Positions 22,088-34,023 of a DNA stretch of 64,000 bases are shown piece by piece (the first letter of the stretch is position 1; each line of letters opens with the position of its first letter). The stretch is from Typha latifolia (taxonomy: Eukaryota > Streptophyta > Magnoliopsida > Poales > Typhaceae). The notes under the pieces were generated by a model. That model made no database searches, was not told the DNA's origin, and was given only the letters and a program-made list of their open reading frames with translations. Position numbers and translations under genes: made by a program. The stretch is taken from contig CM034103.1 in the NCBI GenBank assembly GCA_019914945.1, positions 16,520,785 to 16,584,784 on the forward strand, written 5' to 3'.

Positions 22088-24736
22088 CCGCCCTCGCTCC
22101 TCTGCCACTTATTATTAGCCTGCGGAGGACGCGCCGTAGAATACTCTCTCTATCCTCCGCCGGTGGGTCTCGGGCGGCGCCTCGGCGAATATTCCTCGGC
22201 CTCGGCGCATCTCTCCTCGAGAACTTCGCTCGGATGGCTTCCGGAAGCGGCGGGGGTCGTTCTTTCGTTGCTTCCGCTCGGCCGCAGCAGGGGGTTTCTC
22301 CCGTCGAACAGGTTGCGTGCGAGAACTCTTCTTCTTGCTTCTCAAAATTTGTTAAGGATTTTTGGCGAAGTTGGTGGTTGTTGGTTTAGGTATTGAAGAA
22401 TGTGCAGTGGCCGGAGAAGTTTCCGTTCAAGGACGAGGATTTCAGCCGCTTCGATGAGTATTCACACTTTCCCTTCTCGGACGCTGTATCGATTTCTTAG
22501 TTTCTTTCTCGCATGTGATCGTCACAATATGTTGGCTCCAGTTCCATTTTGTGATGCGTTATTTCTCACTTTTTTTATTGCAAGTATTCATCAAAGTTAT
22601 ATTTCAGTGTTTTATTGGAGAAAGATAGAACTAAACCGTCATGATTTTGCTTGTTTGACAGATCGCCAGATACATACTTCTACTCAGAACCTCGTTTTGT
22701 TACACATATAGATGATTCTGCAATTAGAGCTCTTACCCAATATTATTCGAACGTTTTTCCTCCCAGCAATTCTCCAGGGGTGTCTCTACTGGATCTATGT
22801 AGCAGTTGGGTATGCTGCTTTATGTTGTTCTCTTGTAGTTGTTTTCCCTCACAAGCAGTCCTTATTTTCCAATGTTGATTGGTGAAGTGTTTTGTTCTGT
22901 CTACTATGTGCAGGTGAGCCATTTTCCAGCAGGATACAAACAGGAGAGAATTGTAGGGATGGGTATGAACGAAGCAGAACTCAAGCGAAACCCGGTATTG
23001 TGGATGCATCCTTCTCTTTAGAAATAGATTAGGGAGCATCCCTGATTGTAGTTTTATTTTCATAATCAATTTCTTGCCTGCTAGGCTAATATTAGGTGCA
23101 AATCTAGTAGCCCTTCATTCTGAGAGCAGTTTACTTGTCTTGAAGTGCATTGTCACTGAATTTGCAAATATATATTTTTATTTCAGAGCTTAGGTGTTAC
23201 TGCAACTTTACAAGATGTGTCAGCATTACTAATAATGATCTACTATCAGATATTTTCTTGTACCATACCATATGTTATGAGATGACGTTGTTTGTACTTT
23301 TCTTTTCTTATTAGTTATGAAAATGGTTATGATGTTATTACAATGTATATTTCCAGGTTTTGACAGAGTATGTCGTGCAAGATCTAAATGTGAACCCCAA
23401 ACTTCCATTTGATGATAATAGTTTTGATGTAATTACTAATGTGGTATGTTACTGTGACACCTATTTGTACATAGTATATAGAAAGTCCCTTTTCAGATCT
23501 ACAGTATTTGGATTGTCAAATGGTTTTTGTAGGTCAGTGTAGATTACTTGACCAAGCCAATTGATGTTTTCAAGGAGATGCATCGAATACTTAAACCAGC
23601 AGGTGTAGCTATAATGAGGTATGGTGTTCATTTCTTTCTTTTCTTTTCCTTTCCTTGTGAGCTTCTTTTCTGTTCTCATATTTTTCCTTGCAAGTGCGCA
23701 TTATTTCTTTATCTTGAATAATGTTATCCTGACATGAGAGGTGATTAATACATTTCTTGCTCTACCTGAACTTGAGAAAATTCAGCAGACAGTTAAACTC
23801 TTATTGACTGAACTTGACATTTATTATCAATGGAAAGCACTTTAAGTGGAGAGGACAATATGAGTTGCATGTCCTATTAAATTTAATCATCATTTGTCTT
23901 CAGAACCATATTTTTCCTATGCAACACTGTAACTGCTGTTACCTTCTAAGATTTTATACAAGGGTTTTTGTCAACTGCATAGATATCTTATAGGCCCATT
24001 AAACTGGAGAAGTTACTCTTATGGTTCTCAAGCCATGTTTACTATTGCAATTGTTTGAGTTCAAGTGGAGTAGCTTGTAGTCTTGTTAGTTTTGAATTTA
24101 TTTTGCCCTATTTTATGAGCTCCCTTGCAAGAGAAAGTAGATGAAATTCTGAACCAGCCGATGGATTTGTTAATTCGCTAGGTAAGTTTATGCACCAAAA
24201 ACAGTTCAATGTGAAAATGCATAATAGTAAACTCGACCAGCTTGCAACAGGATGAGTACTTGGTTGGTTTCTTTGATGCCAATGTCTAGATTATTATTAT
24301 TGTGAGAAGCAAGAAGAAATCCAGTTCCTCTTGTTTTTCTGTGCTCATTTTTTTTGTTATTTTTGGGTTGACATAGTGCTGTCACAAGGCCTCCTTAGAA
24401 GCATTAGATATTCTAACTTTCTGTTTCTTTGGTTCTTAATAGTTTCTCAAATCGCTGCTTTTTCACAAAGGCCATATCTATCTGGACATCAACTGGTGAC
24501 ACTGATCATGCTTGGATCGTGGGTTCATACTTCCATTATGCTGGAGGTTTTGAACCACCTGTGGTATGCTTTATCAATTTCTTGTTTGAGCATGAAACCA
24601 AAGTAAACAACAGAACGTAATGTTTTTGTAACTGGCTGGTTGTTAAATTTTCTTGCAGTCTGTCGACATATCTCCAAATCCTGGCCGCTCTGACCCGATG
24701 TATGTTGTATACGCCAGAAAGCGGATGACTGCATAA
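22084..24736 (+). CDS. SAM-dependent methyltransferase-like protein
   Basis: Eight exons (22084-22311, 22390-22457, 22662-22809, 22914-22994, 23357-23443, 23533-23618, 24443-24563, 24659-24736) join to 298 aa. The fold resembles methyltransferase type 11: an acidic strand followed by a glycine loop is partly replaced by SLLDLCSSWVSHFP (motif I region), then GMGMNEAEL, VQDLNVNPKLPFDDNSFDVITNVVSVDYL (the D-L-N and P-F-D-N-S-F-D signature) and EMHRILKPAGVAIMSFSNR. The usual GxGxG of motif I is missing, so SAM binding needs testing. Residues 1-50 are Arg/Ser/Leu-rich with few acids, as in a plastid or mitochondrial transit peptide. M51 (ATG at 22234, MASGSGGG) could start a form lacking it. Plant homologues are annotated only as uncharacterised methyltransferases; substrate unknown. 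The gene lies tail to tail with BGAL17. Confidence 0.85.
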
Positions 24737-25706
24737 GTATGAAATTTTTTCCAAAAAAAAATTGCGGCGAGAAGTGGCGGAGGAGCATACTTAACCTTTC
24801 TTTTTTATTTTGATATTTTATCGTGAAGCATGTCATTTTTCTGCATATTGCTAATTTAAGAATGTGTTATATCCATTTCTGGCCACGGGGAAAACTTTTA
24901 TATAGGAAGGTCCGTCCTATAATAACAGCCCTTGTATTTTGTATAGTTCATCAATATATCTTTATCTCTCGTCAAGTTTTGAGCCACCTCTCGGGATGTA
25001 GTCTTCCGAGCAGGTCAATATATCCTTGCGAGCTAAGCCGGCATACCCTTCATCTCAAAATTGTAGGGCTAGATTTTTACGGCTACTAGGTAATGTTTCT
25101 CTTTTCTTTTATCGTCATGTTCGTATCGTATCGAAGCCATCCACTACGATGGATCTTCTTAAACTAGAATGGAGCCATGCAGGGCCTTGGTACACATGGC
25201 AATGGGTAATTGAAACCTTAAGCTTTATCCACTTTTATACAGAACCAAAAATGCTTCATCCACTGATGATTTTTTGATATTATTAGTCTTAAAACTCAAG
25301 AAAGAATCTTTGCAAGCTGCAACACTCATGAGGTAAATTTCGTTCAGAGCAAGTAGCGCGAGTGGCAAAGCTCTGGCAGAAATGGATGAATGTTGCCGTA
25401 AGGCCGAAGAAGAAAAAAAAAACATGTTACCTTCTAGGGAAATTCGCATGTTCACTACTGAAATATAGACTCGTACAAGATATATGATCACTAAACCAAA
25501 CTAACAAATGTATTTTCCATACGATGCCCTTTTCAAGATGTCCTCTTAATGTTGCACATTCTGACAGTTTAACTAGAAATTTACATCGCTTGACTTCATT
25601 GAGAAGCACGCCTTGCATACTTGAAGAACATAATTGAATGTTTTAAGCTTGCCGTGCATACCTTGCAGCACAGTTGTCTCTGAATGAAGTGCAATTGAGA
25701 TCGTTT
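24737..25706. other. Convergent 3' region of methyltransferase and BGAL17
   Basis: This holds the 3'UTRs of the two convergent genes. No additional coding sequence is supported. Confidence 0.5.
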
Positions 25707-28700
25707 TCAATGTTGTTTTTTGCCGCAAGTGAAGTCTGGATCCTCTACCAAGCTGATTGTGAGCTCAGGATTGGGGGAATGCAACTCCAGTATGACCTGG
25801 GCGCATGGTAAGGTTGTTCTGAATTAGGTAAAAGAAGATAATAAAGCACAAGACTACTAGAATTCTAACGAACCCAGCTGAAAAGATGCTAGTAAAATTA
25901 TGTACAGAGAACAAATTTCTTTATAAGTACGCGGAGATGCTGTACATACAATAACATTTTCCCCATGCCGAAGGATTGGTGCGGGAACGTAGAGAGTGCA
26001 TTGCGGTCCGATGAGCTGCAAATTCATCCGGTTCTTTTTGAAATTAATGCAGAAAAGGAAAAAGGTATTGCTTGTCCAGAATGAAAGAAGAAACATAAAT
26101 TATAAGTAAATGTTTTCATCGATCAAGTATGCATTGTACCGGCCAGAATCTTCCAATATTGAAGTTGTTCACAAAAGCGACCCCTTTGGTCCAACCACGG
26201 AAGGACATGAATGTATCCTTAATGTCATTCGCTGAGTCAATATGGAAATGGCCTTCATAAATTACTGGTTGATCTGAGATGCTCTCTGCCATAATATAGT
26301 TATTATCATAAGCATCTTGTTGAAAGATGAATCTAGAATCAAAACCGAGTGTCATATGCTTTTATGGCAATCAAGCAGAACCACAAGATTTCTAATTGTT
26401 GGAGAGCCTTATAAATTTATTGTGTGAGAAAACATCATTTTCTAAAATGATACATATAAGCTATCATCTAAGTCAGATGATAACTGTGAGGTCAAAACAA
26501 ATCTTATGAAATTTTATGCGGGCACATAAACAAGCACAAGGGCACTATTCAGAAGTGTTTAAGAAGGTTTCGTCTACAGGAGCTGATATGTTCTCATTTA
26601 TGTAGGCTCTTAGCATGTTGTGATGTGATATTGTCATGACCGAGGGAAATGCACTCTCTATAGGGAGATATGAAATTGGAAGTGAAGGTGCCAACTATCA
26701 TAAGTGTATCCAAAGTAACTATCCTAATATTTGGAAGATCACAACAATATCCCTTGAGAAATTACTATTCCATTATTGAGTATTTCAAAAAGTTTACTCT
26801 CCTTTTGAAGATGCCAGCTTTGCCCTTACCCGCTAATAGTCCGACAAAATGATGAGCTATAGGACAGGATTTACCACTAAACCTATTTATATGGATAAAA
26901 AATCGGCCACTTTGCTTTTCTGGATTAACTTTTCCATAACATAAAGGAAGCTTTGCTGAAAGTTCTTTTGGTGGCTAGATGTCATATTTTTGCCAAAAAT
27001 TAAAAAAGTTGTTACATACCTGTTCAGTTATTGCACAAAACACCGACAGGTCTGATATCTGTATGACTATAAAGTCTCTAGAAAGTCATGCAGTACCACA
27101 CATGAAATTCAACATCTCTTTATGCATATATAGATCAGATTTATCTAGCTCAATTGCATGAGAGACAAAACAGAGGAAAGAAATATTATCTAGCTCAACT
27201 GCATGAGGGCCTTTTCTTTTTCCAACTACTTACCAACATATTCAAATAAAAGGTGATTGCTCTGTGACTTACCTTTCAAGGAATATCTGAACCTGCCAAG
27301 TTGATTTTGCAGACCAATAGGAATGGACATCTTATTGGCTCTAGCATTAGGAAGTTGCCTAATTAGACTGAATTTCAAAAGATCGCCCAATCCATGAAAT
27401 GAAATTGGATACAATTTCCAGTGATAGAGGATAATATTGTCCACTGTAACAGAAGATAGTATTCCCTGAATATTGAAGAATAGTGCATGAATTACAAAAT
27501 TCATATATATCATTAATTATAGAACGAAACTGGAAATAAAGAATCAAATCTACGATATCAGCATTATGCAAAATTTCCAGGCTTAGAAAATCAGACAAGT
27601 TGTAATTTGGGGATGCATAATGCTTTAGAAGAATCAATGACTCTTAGAATGTCAGCAAAGTTCGTGTTACTTGTGGGATTACCTTCCTATCATATGTATA
27701 TGGCCCATAATTAACACGGCCCAAATTTTCCACCTGTACAGGAAGAGAAAAGTTTATATGTATATATTGGACTATTTATGTTAAATTTAGAAGAAATAGA
27801 GGTCAACAAAGTAAGTCATCAGCAGTAGAGGAAAGATGTTATTACCAGAATAAATAAGCTGACATTAGATGAACAAGCTAAATTAGGGATTTCTAGTGAT
27901 TTAGTTGACCATCTCTCTATGATGCCAACATATCTGGGACTTCTGTTACCATCAAGTGAACAAGATACAAACACTTGAGCTCTATCATGTACCTTCAATA
28001 GAGTTCACATTTAAATCAGTTATTAAACTACAGATTAGGAAGTAATAACTAACAACATGAAACTGCAAACCAGACCTTTGGAATGGAAATAATACTTTTG
28101 TCTTTCTTTTCTGGGTATTCTGAGGCATACAATAAAAATCCAAACATCTGAACTACAAGAAAAGCAGCAGTTACTGGAAAATATTAGACACACCAACTGG
28201 TCAAGAACTAGAAGAGAAGAAACAACAAATGGCAGTTAAAATGTGAATAAACTACATGGAAAGTTGGTTCTACCTGGCCCACTAACTCCATTGCAATAGG
28301 CTGTTCAGTTTCAACCACCTTTATCGGATCACATAGGAAATTAAGGACCTCAAACAATGAGGCAATCCTGTTTACCTTCACAGGCCCATATCTTGCTCTT
28401 TTGATTTTGGAAGGAATTGGATGAAGAGAAACCCCAGAATGTTCATGAATTACTCTTCTTAGAGCTGCATAACAATGTATTTTATCAATTGCAAATGACC
28501 TTATTTTTATCTTCAAGATGAAAATTTCCAAGAATAGTTAATCTCAGATACTGATCACATATTTATATGTTGCTCATACAATGTCATGAAGATCAGACTA
28601 GGCCATACTACCTCATGTGATCAAGAGAAATGATTAGAGTGGACAGGTTAACCAACTTCCCATGTCATTTAACAGCTAACAGAGAATTCCCAAAGAAAAG

Positions 28701-31700
28701 AAAAGAAAACTAACAAAGAAGAAACCCCCTGATGTGATGGACATGTTCGGATGTTCCTATCCCCATCTAGCTTCAAATTGTTCTTTTCATAGAGATGGAG
28801 TAATTAATCACATGCATATGAACGATGAGAGTTAAAATTGGTAAGAACATGCCTTTAAATTTTGTATTATCCACATCACCAAACTCCTTAATTGGTGCAT
28901 CCTGGGTGCAAAAGAAAAACTCAATATAGCACAGTTACTAAGTTAGAATTTGGAAAAGCAAAGAAAAATATGATAGGCATTACTCACGTAATCATAAGAA
29001 GTAAGATCAGCTTTGTAATCAGATTCAAATTGACCAGTGTTTGCACCATTGAAAAAGCCAAAGTTGGTCCCACCATGAGCCATCTAAAGACATAACCCCT
29101 AATTGAGATCGAAAATATATATAACTAATGAAATGCAGTTTCAGAACTTCAATGAAAACAGACATAGAGTACAGCAGAACCATTTCGAGACAAAATCTTT
29201 CTAAGAGCTTCAGCTGTATGATTGCCATCAGTATGTGCGATCTGTTCTCCCCAGTGTGTAAGCCATCCAGTGTAAAATTCTCTGCGAAGGAATTACAGTT
29301 AGCACAAGTATAGACTCTAGAGTATCATGTCAAAGGAAAAGGAATAGTCTACTGACGCTGATAGAGGAGGTGATTTTCCTGGCAAGTTATAACTCTTCTG
29401 TAACTCAAATATAGGCCATGGATCATCACCAGTTGAAAAATCAACAGCTGCATATGAGCCATAAAGGTTGTCTAAGGAGAAAGGCAAATTGGTGAATACA
29501 TTCATAATGGCACATGTGATTCTTAATGCATATTATTATTATTATTATTATTATTTTGTCATATCCATCATCAAATTTTCATATATATCATAGTGGCATA
29601 TTTTAAAACTGTTAACCCCAGTCAACAATTAATGCTTGATGATCAGCACATGTCTAGAAAGGCAATAATTGCTCCACTTCTGCCAAACTATTGCATCACT
29701 GATGTGGTTCAGATCAGAATAAAATTTTGTACAATAACCAGACTACACTAATGACACCAAGGAAAAAAGAAGCCAAGAGAAGCTTAAAAGTTTGTAAGCT
29801 TCAATTCGGACCTTCCCAGATTATCTAGAAGTGTTCGGATGGGAACTCTGTCAGTGCTTTAAGTTTCAATTTCGCATGTGTTCAGATTTCATTTATTACG
29901 CATCTAGACCTAAATTCTTCACCTGATGCCTTTAAAGGGTAGCTTGAACCAACAAACAAAGGCAATCTTTCTTGAAACAATACCAATTCAGATATTAATT
30001 ATTTACTAGAACACAATTAAAAGTGTTGAAATCCAACTTGGCCTACATATTGCTTAAGCTGACGAAATCGTTCTCAGCATCTTCTTAATAATGAAGCATG
30101 TAACAAGGGCAAGAAGATGGAACTACAACAAGCGAGTTACTCTTTCGAACTTCTTATAAGTCACAAGTTTGTAAGTTGTAACAATATCTTACAGACAGCT
30201 AGTAAAGTTTCCTAGGGATTGGGGTACTCTAGAATATTGAAAAAAAAATGTATTTACTCCCTCGTCCCACTTTGCAGTACTTGAATGCATTCCTTTACCA
30301 TGTATCGTGGTTGAGGAAAATGCTTCAACATATCTCAATTATCATATGAATCAAGAACTTGAGAGGGTTAGAAACCAAACGTTGCATCTGACTACATAAG
30401 AAACATTGTTTATTTTTGACTTTTTTTTATAATATATTTTATGAAATTCTGTATGTCTTTTCACCAGAATCATCACCTGAGAAAACACCCTCTTCAGGAA
30501 TAGTTCCTTTTTCTAAAGTATCTTGAGAGCCGCCATCAGTAGTATACCTGCAACATGAGTTCAAAGCAGATGGCCAACTGGTGAACAGAGTCACAAGGTA
30601 ACATAAAGAAGAGTGATCAGACCGGGAACCAATTTAATTCACTACGACATCAGAAAGGATGATATATGTTGGAGGTAGCTCAAGAGCAACTAAACCAGCA
30701 TAATTAACATTTCATGCAAATGCAAGATGAATTTGTGCAGGTAAAACTATATAAGAAACAACATACAGGATTGTGTTATTTCCAAGGTGCCTTCTAGCCA
30801 ATTGCACTAGGAAATGAAGATAATTCTTGTCATCTCCGTAAGATCCAAACTCATTTTCAACCTACAAAAGTTTATCCAAGATTATATCTCTTCACATAGA
30901 TGGTCTAGAAATGAGAAACAGTGAACCATTGTATGGGTAGATGTACAGAATTAAGTATTAAAAGCAAAGGATGGAGGCAGCAGCCAATAGGAAAAAAAAA
31001 CAGTAAATCAACTTGCCTGAACCATAATGACAGGACCACCATTCTCATATAATAGGGGTGCTACTTTAGGAAGTAATACATCCCACCATCTCTCTACCTG
31101 TAGAGCTCAATAAAGTTGAATCACAGAGTGCTCCTATAGTTACCAAAGAGAAGAAGTCCACACTTCCATTCTCCCATAATTCTACTAGTATGCACCGATC
31201 AAAATAAGTAATGATTAAATGGCATGACTAGTAGGTGAACCATCTGCCCCTTTTGTTCTTTTTCCTAGCAAGTGATATATTAAAAGAATTAAGGGACCAA
31301 ATCTATCCGTACTGAAAAACATACAGAGAAAATGAGGAAGGAAACATCCTTGTACTACATGAGCTAAAGAGGAGAGCAGAGACCAGGGGTCAACCTATTG
31401 CAGGCCGACCTTATCCTAACAAGAACCATATCCAAAATTAATTTAGAACCTGGAGAGCAAAAGTTATCGCATGTTTGGTTTGGAATAAAGGCCATATGTC
31501 AGCCAACGTAGTTTGAATACTCATGCAGGGAAGCATAACTTTATTATCTAATAAAGAAGAACCTACCAGGGAAAGGAAGGTAGAATCTGATGATCGTAGT
31601 CTAAGAGCTGGCTGTACAGCAAGTAACCAAGCGGGAAACCCTCCCAAGTCCCATTCTTCATCCAAGTGACATGATAATTTGGAATATAACAAAATAAGAG

Positions 31701-32918
31701 ATAGATGAGCTAGGTTAAAATTAACAAAAATCAGTAACTGAAAGAGAATCAACTACCAAACATGCAAGAATCAGTAGATAGATACCTTGCATGATAGTTC
31801 TCACTTCTTAATAGACTTTTTATATAAGAAAAAATATAGATATTGACTGGAATAACAATCAAAAGCTCATCAGGAAACATTATCATGGAACTAAGATTCA
31901 GTTGGCATTCTGCTTTCCTACCCCTTGGGGAGAAAGACAACTTCTGTCTTTGTCTAGATACTTTCATGTGTATGGAAGCTTTTACTGCCTAGTGCGGATT
32001 GCAACATATAAGGTAGATCTTCCTATCATATCATTAGTTTGAAGGTTTCAATTGCAAGCCTAACTAGATTTGATTGGCAAGAAAATATGTAAAGAGTGTC
32101 AGATGCACAACTAGTGAAAAAGATTTATGTGATTTTTCCTTACGACCTTCTCGACTTTAATTTCTGCTACAAAGAGACCATAAAATGTAGGAAATACGTA
32201 ACAGCCGATGCTAATCACAAATGATACTTGAGAGAGGTATGATTGTATGAATCACCTGCACATATATAAGGGCCTGCGCGGAGCATGACAAGGAAACCTA
32301 ATTCCTGTGCAAGCTTCAGATATGATTCAATATCCGCAATACCCTCAAAATCCCAACTCTGTGGCTGTGGCTCGTGTAAATTCCAAGGTACATACGTTTG
32401 GATAGTGTTCAATCCCAGTGCCTTGGCTCTTAAAAGCCGATCTCTCCAATACTGGCGAGTTTTTTTTTTTTTTTTAAAGGTCAAACATAACAAATGGATT
32501 GGATAAATTGGTTACTAATGCAGAAGCGACAAGAATTCTTTTAAATATACGATCAAACGCAATACCTCAGGAACAATTCGGAAATAGTGCATATCACCCC
32601 CAATGATCTGAAATGGGTGTCCGTCCTTCCAAAATTTGTCATCCGCGATCCAGAACCTCCGATCGCTGCTGACCTGATCCTTCGCATAACAAGATAAGTA
32701 GCATTCACCAACCAGCTCAAGCTAAAGTGAACTACGAGCTAAGATCTAGAGGTGCTTAAGCTGCCGCATGTGAAGATCTATGGAAAAGACAAGAGTAGTT
32801 GCGAGGAGCGTACCGAGGAGCCATGGCCGCGATGGAAGGAGAAGGAGGCGGAGTAGGAGATGAGAGCGACGAGTGTAAGGAGGAAGAGAAGGGCCTCGAA
32901 GCTTCTTTCCGGCGCCAT
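25707..32918 (-). CDS. BGAL17: Beta-galactosidase 17 (GH35)
   Basis: Nineteen minus-strand exons (32918-32814, 32673-32566, 32451-32256, 31655-31567, 31097-31017, 30861-30767, 30547-30477, 29447-29357, 29281-29164, 29083-28988, 28901-28853, 28464-28274, 28147-28076, 27992-27846, 27733-27683, 27465-27273, 26315-26140, 26015-25950, 25796-25707) join to 694 aa, close to Arabidopsis BGAL17. GH35 enzymes release terminal beta-galactose from glycans. Residues 8-27 form a signal peptide or anchor. The barrel contains [55 protein letters not shown] (acid/base E197), [13 protein letters not shown] (nucleophile E280) and [17 protein letters not shown]. The C-terminal jelly rolls end with [11 protein letters not shown]. 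It lacks the lectin-like tail of some plant BGALs. Introns 5 and 11 have GC donors, and the exon 3 acceptor follows 16 A. The exon 17 acceptor (AACAAG) was chosen by frame and is the least certain junction. Confidence 0.95.
29531..29555. repeat. (ATT)n microsatellite in BGAL17 intron 7
   Basis: Eight ATT units lie inside the intron between exons 7 and 8. Confidence 0.9.
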
Positions 32919-33205
32919 CTGGCTTCTTCGGACCCGTCGCCTCCGTAGTCCGTACGCTTCGCTTCTCCTGGAATCTAAAATGGCATTTGTGGATGTCAGA
33001 GCGTACAAAATTGTGCTCGGGAATCGCGGCCGACGGCTAAGAGCAGTGCCAGAGCTAAGCGTGCAGAATTCATCCAAAAATTACGGATGGAAAATTTAAT
33101 TATTTGTTTGGTTGGTTCATGGACAGCAAGCTCACAAAAGTTTTATCTGCAAATAAAATTGTCCTCTAATAATAAAAATAAATCCTTTGATATAATAGAA
33201 AGGTT

Positions 33206-33244
<39 letters not shown>

Positions 33245-34023
33245 AATCTATTTCTAGTGCCACTTTAATAACCAATTTAAGAACAAAAGTCATCGAGAAG
33301 TAATTACATAAGCACGTATCTTTTCTCCATTAGATTCCAATCTATATATGTTTCAAAATGATAAGAGACTACTTCAAACATTTCTCTCAAATTATAATGA
33401 ATATAAATATCTTTTGTCTATAATATATTAAAAATCCAAATTTAATCTTTTTTTGTTTTGTTGAAAAATAGAATTCCAAATAAATAGAGAGTTTAATTTA
33501 AATATATTCATATCTCTTTAATCGATTTAATAGATAATTAATACAAAATCTTCTTTATACACTTAGATCCATCAACAACCAAATTTGTATTTAATGCTAA
33601 ACACTCGCATCAAAAGAAAATATATAAAAAATTTACTAAGTGGATTGTTATATATTTTGATTCCGTATAGTTTAGTTTTAAATTATAATTCTATATTTAT
33701 ATTTTTTTAATTTTATTTTAAGTTTGATTCAAGTTTAAATTAAGTATGATATAAATTAAAGTTTAATCTAGACTTAAATTGATGAAATTACTTAGACCTA
33801 TGCACGTCCAAGCTTGGCTCGATTAGACCCCTCCTACTACTGATCAGGCTATGCTTATCGGACTCCAAACAAAAATAACCCATTCCAAATGAAGCGGACT
33901 CCGTTACGGTTGGACCGTGGATATAAAAGAGGGATAGCAGAGTGGAGTGGAGTCGAATCGAGTCGAGAGAGAAGACGGAAGTGAAGTGCAGAGCAGCGAT
34001 CGAGTACTTCCTTTCGGCTGGCA
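32919..34023. other. Divergent promoter region, BGAL17 and hydrolase
   Basis: The start codons of two head-to-head genes are 1.1 kb apart. The middle (33110-33780) is very AT-rich and contains a (TC)n run at about 33212-33242. The block at 33880-34020 is GC-richer with repeated GGAGT/CGAGT motifs and probably forms the hydrolase leader. Confidence 0.55.
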
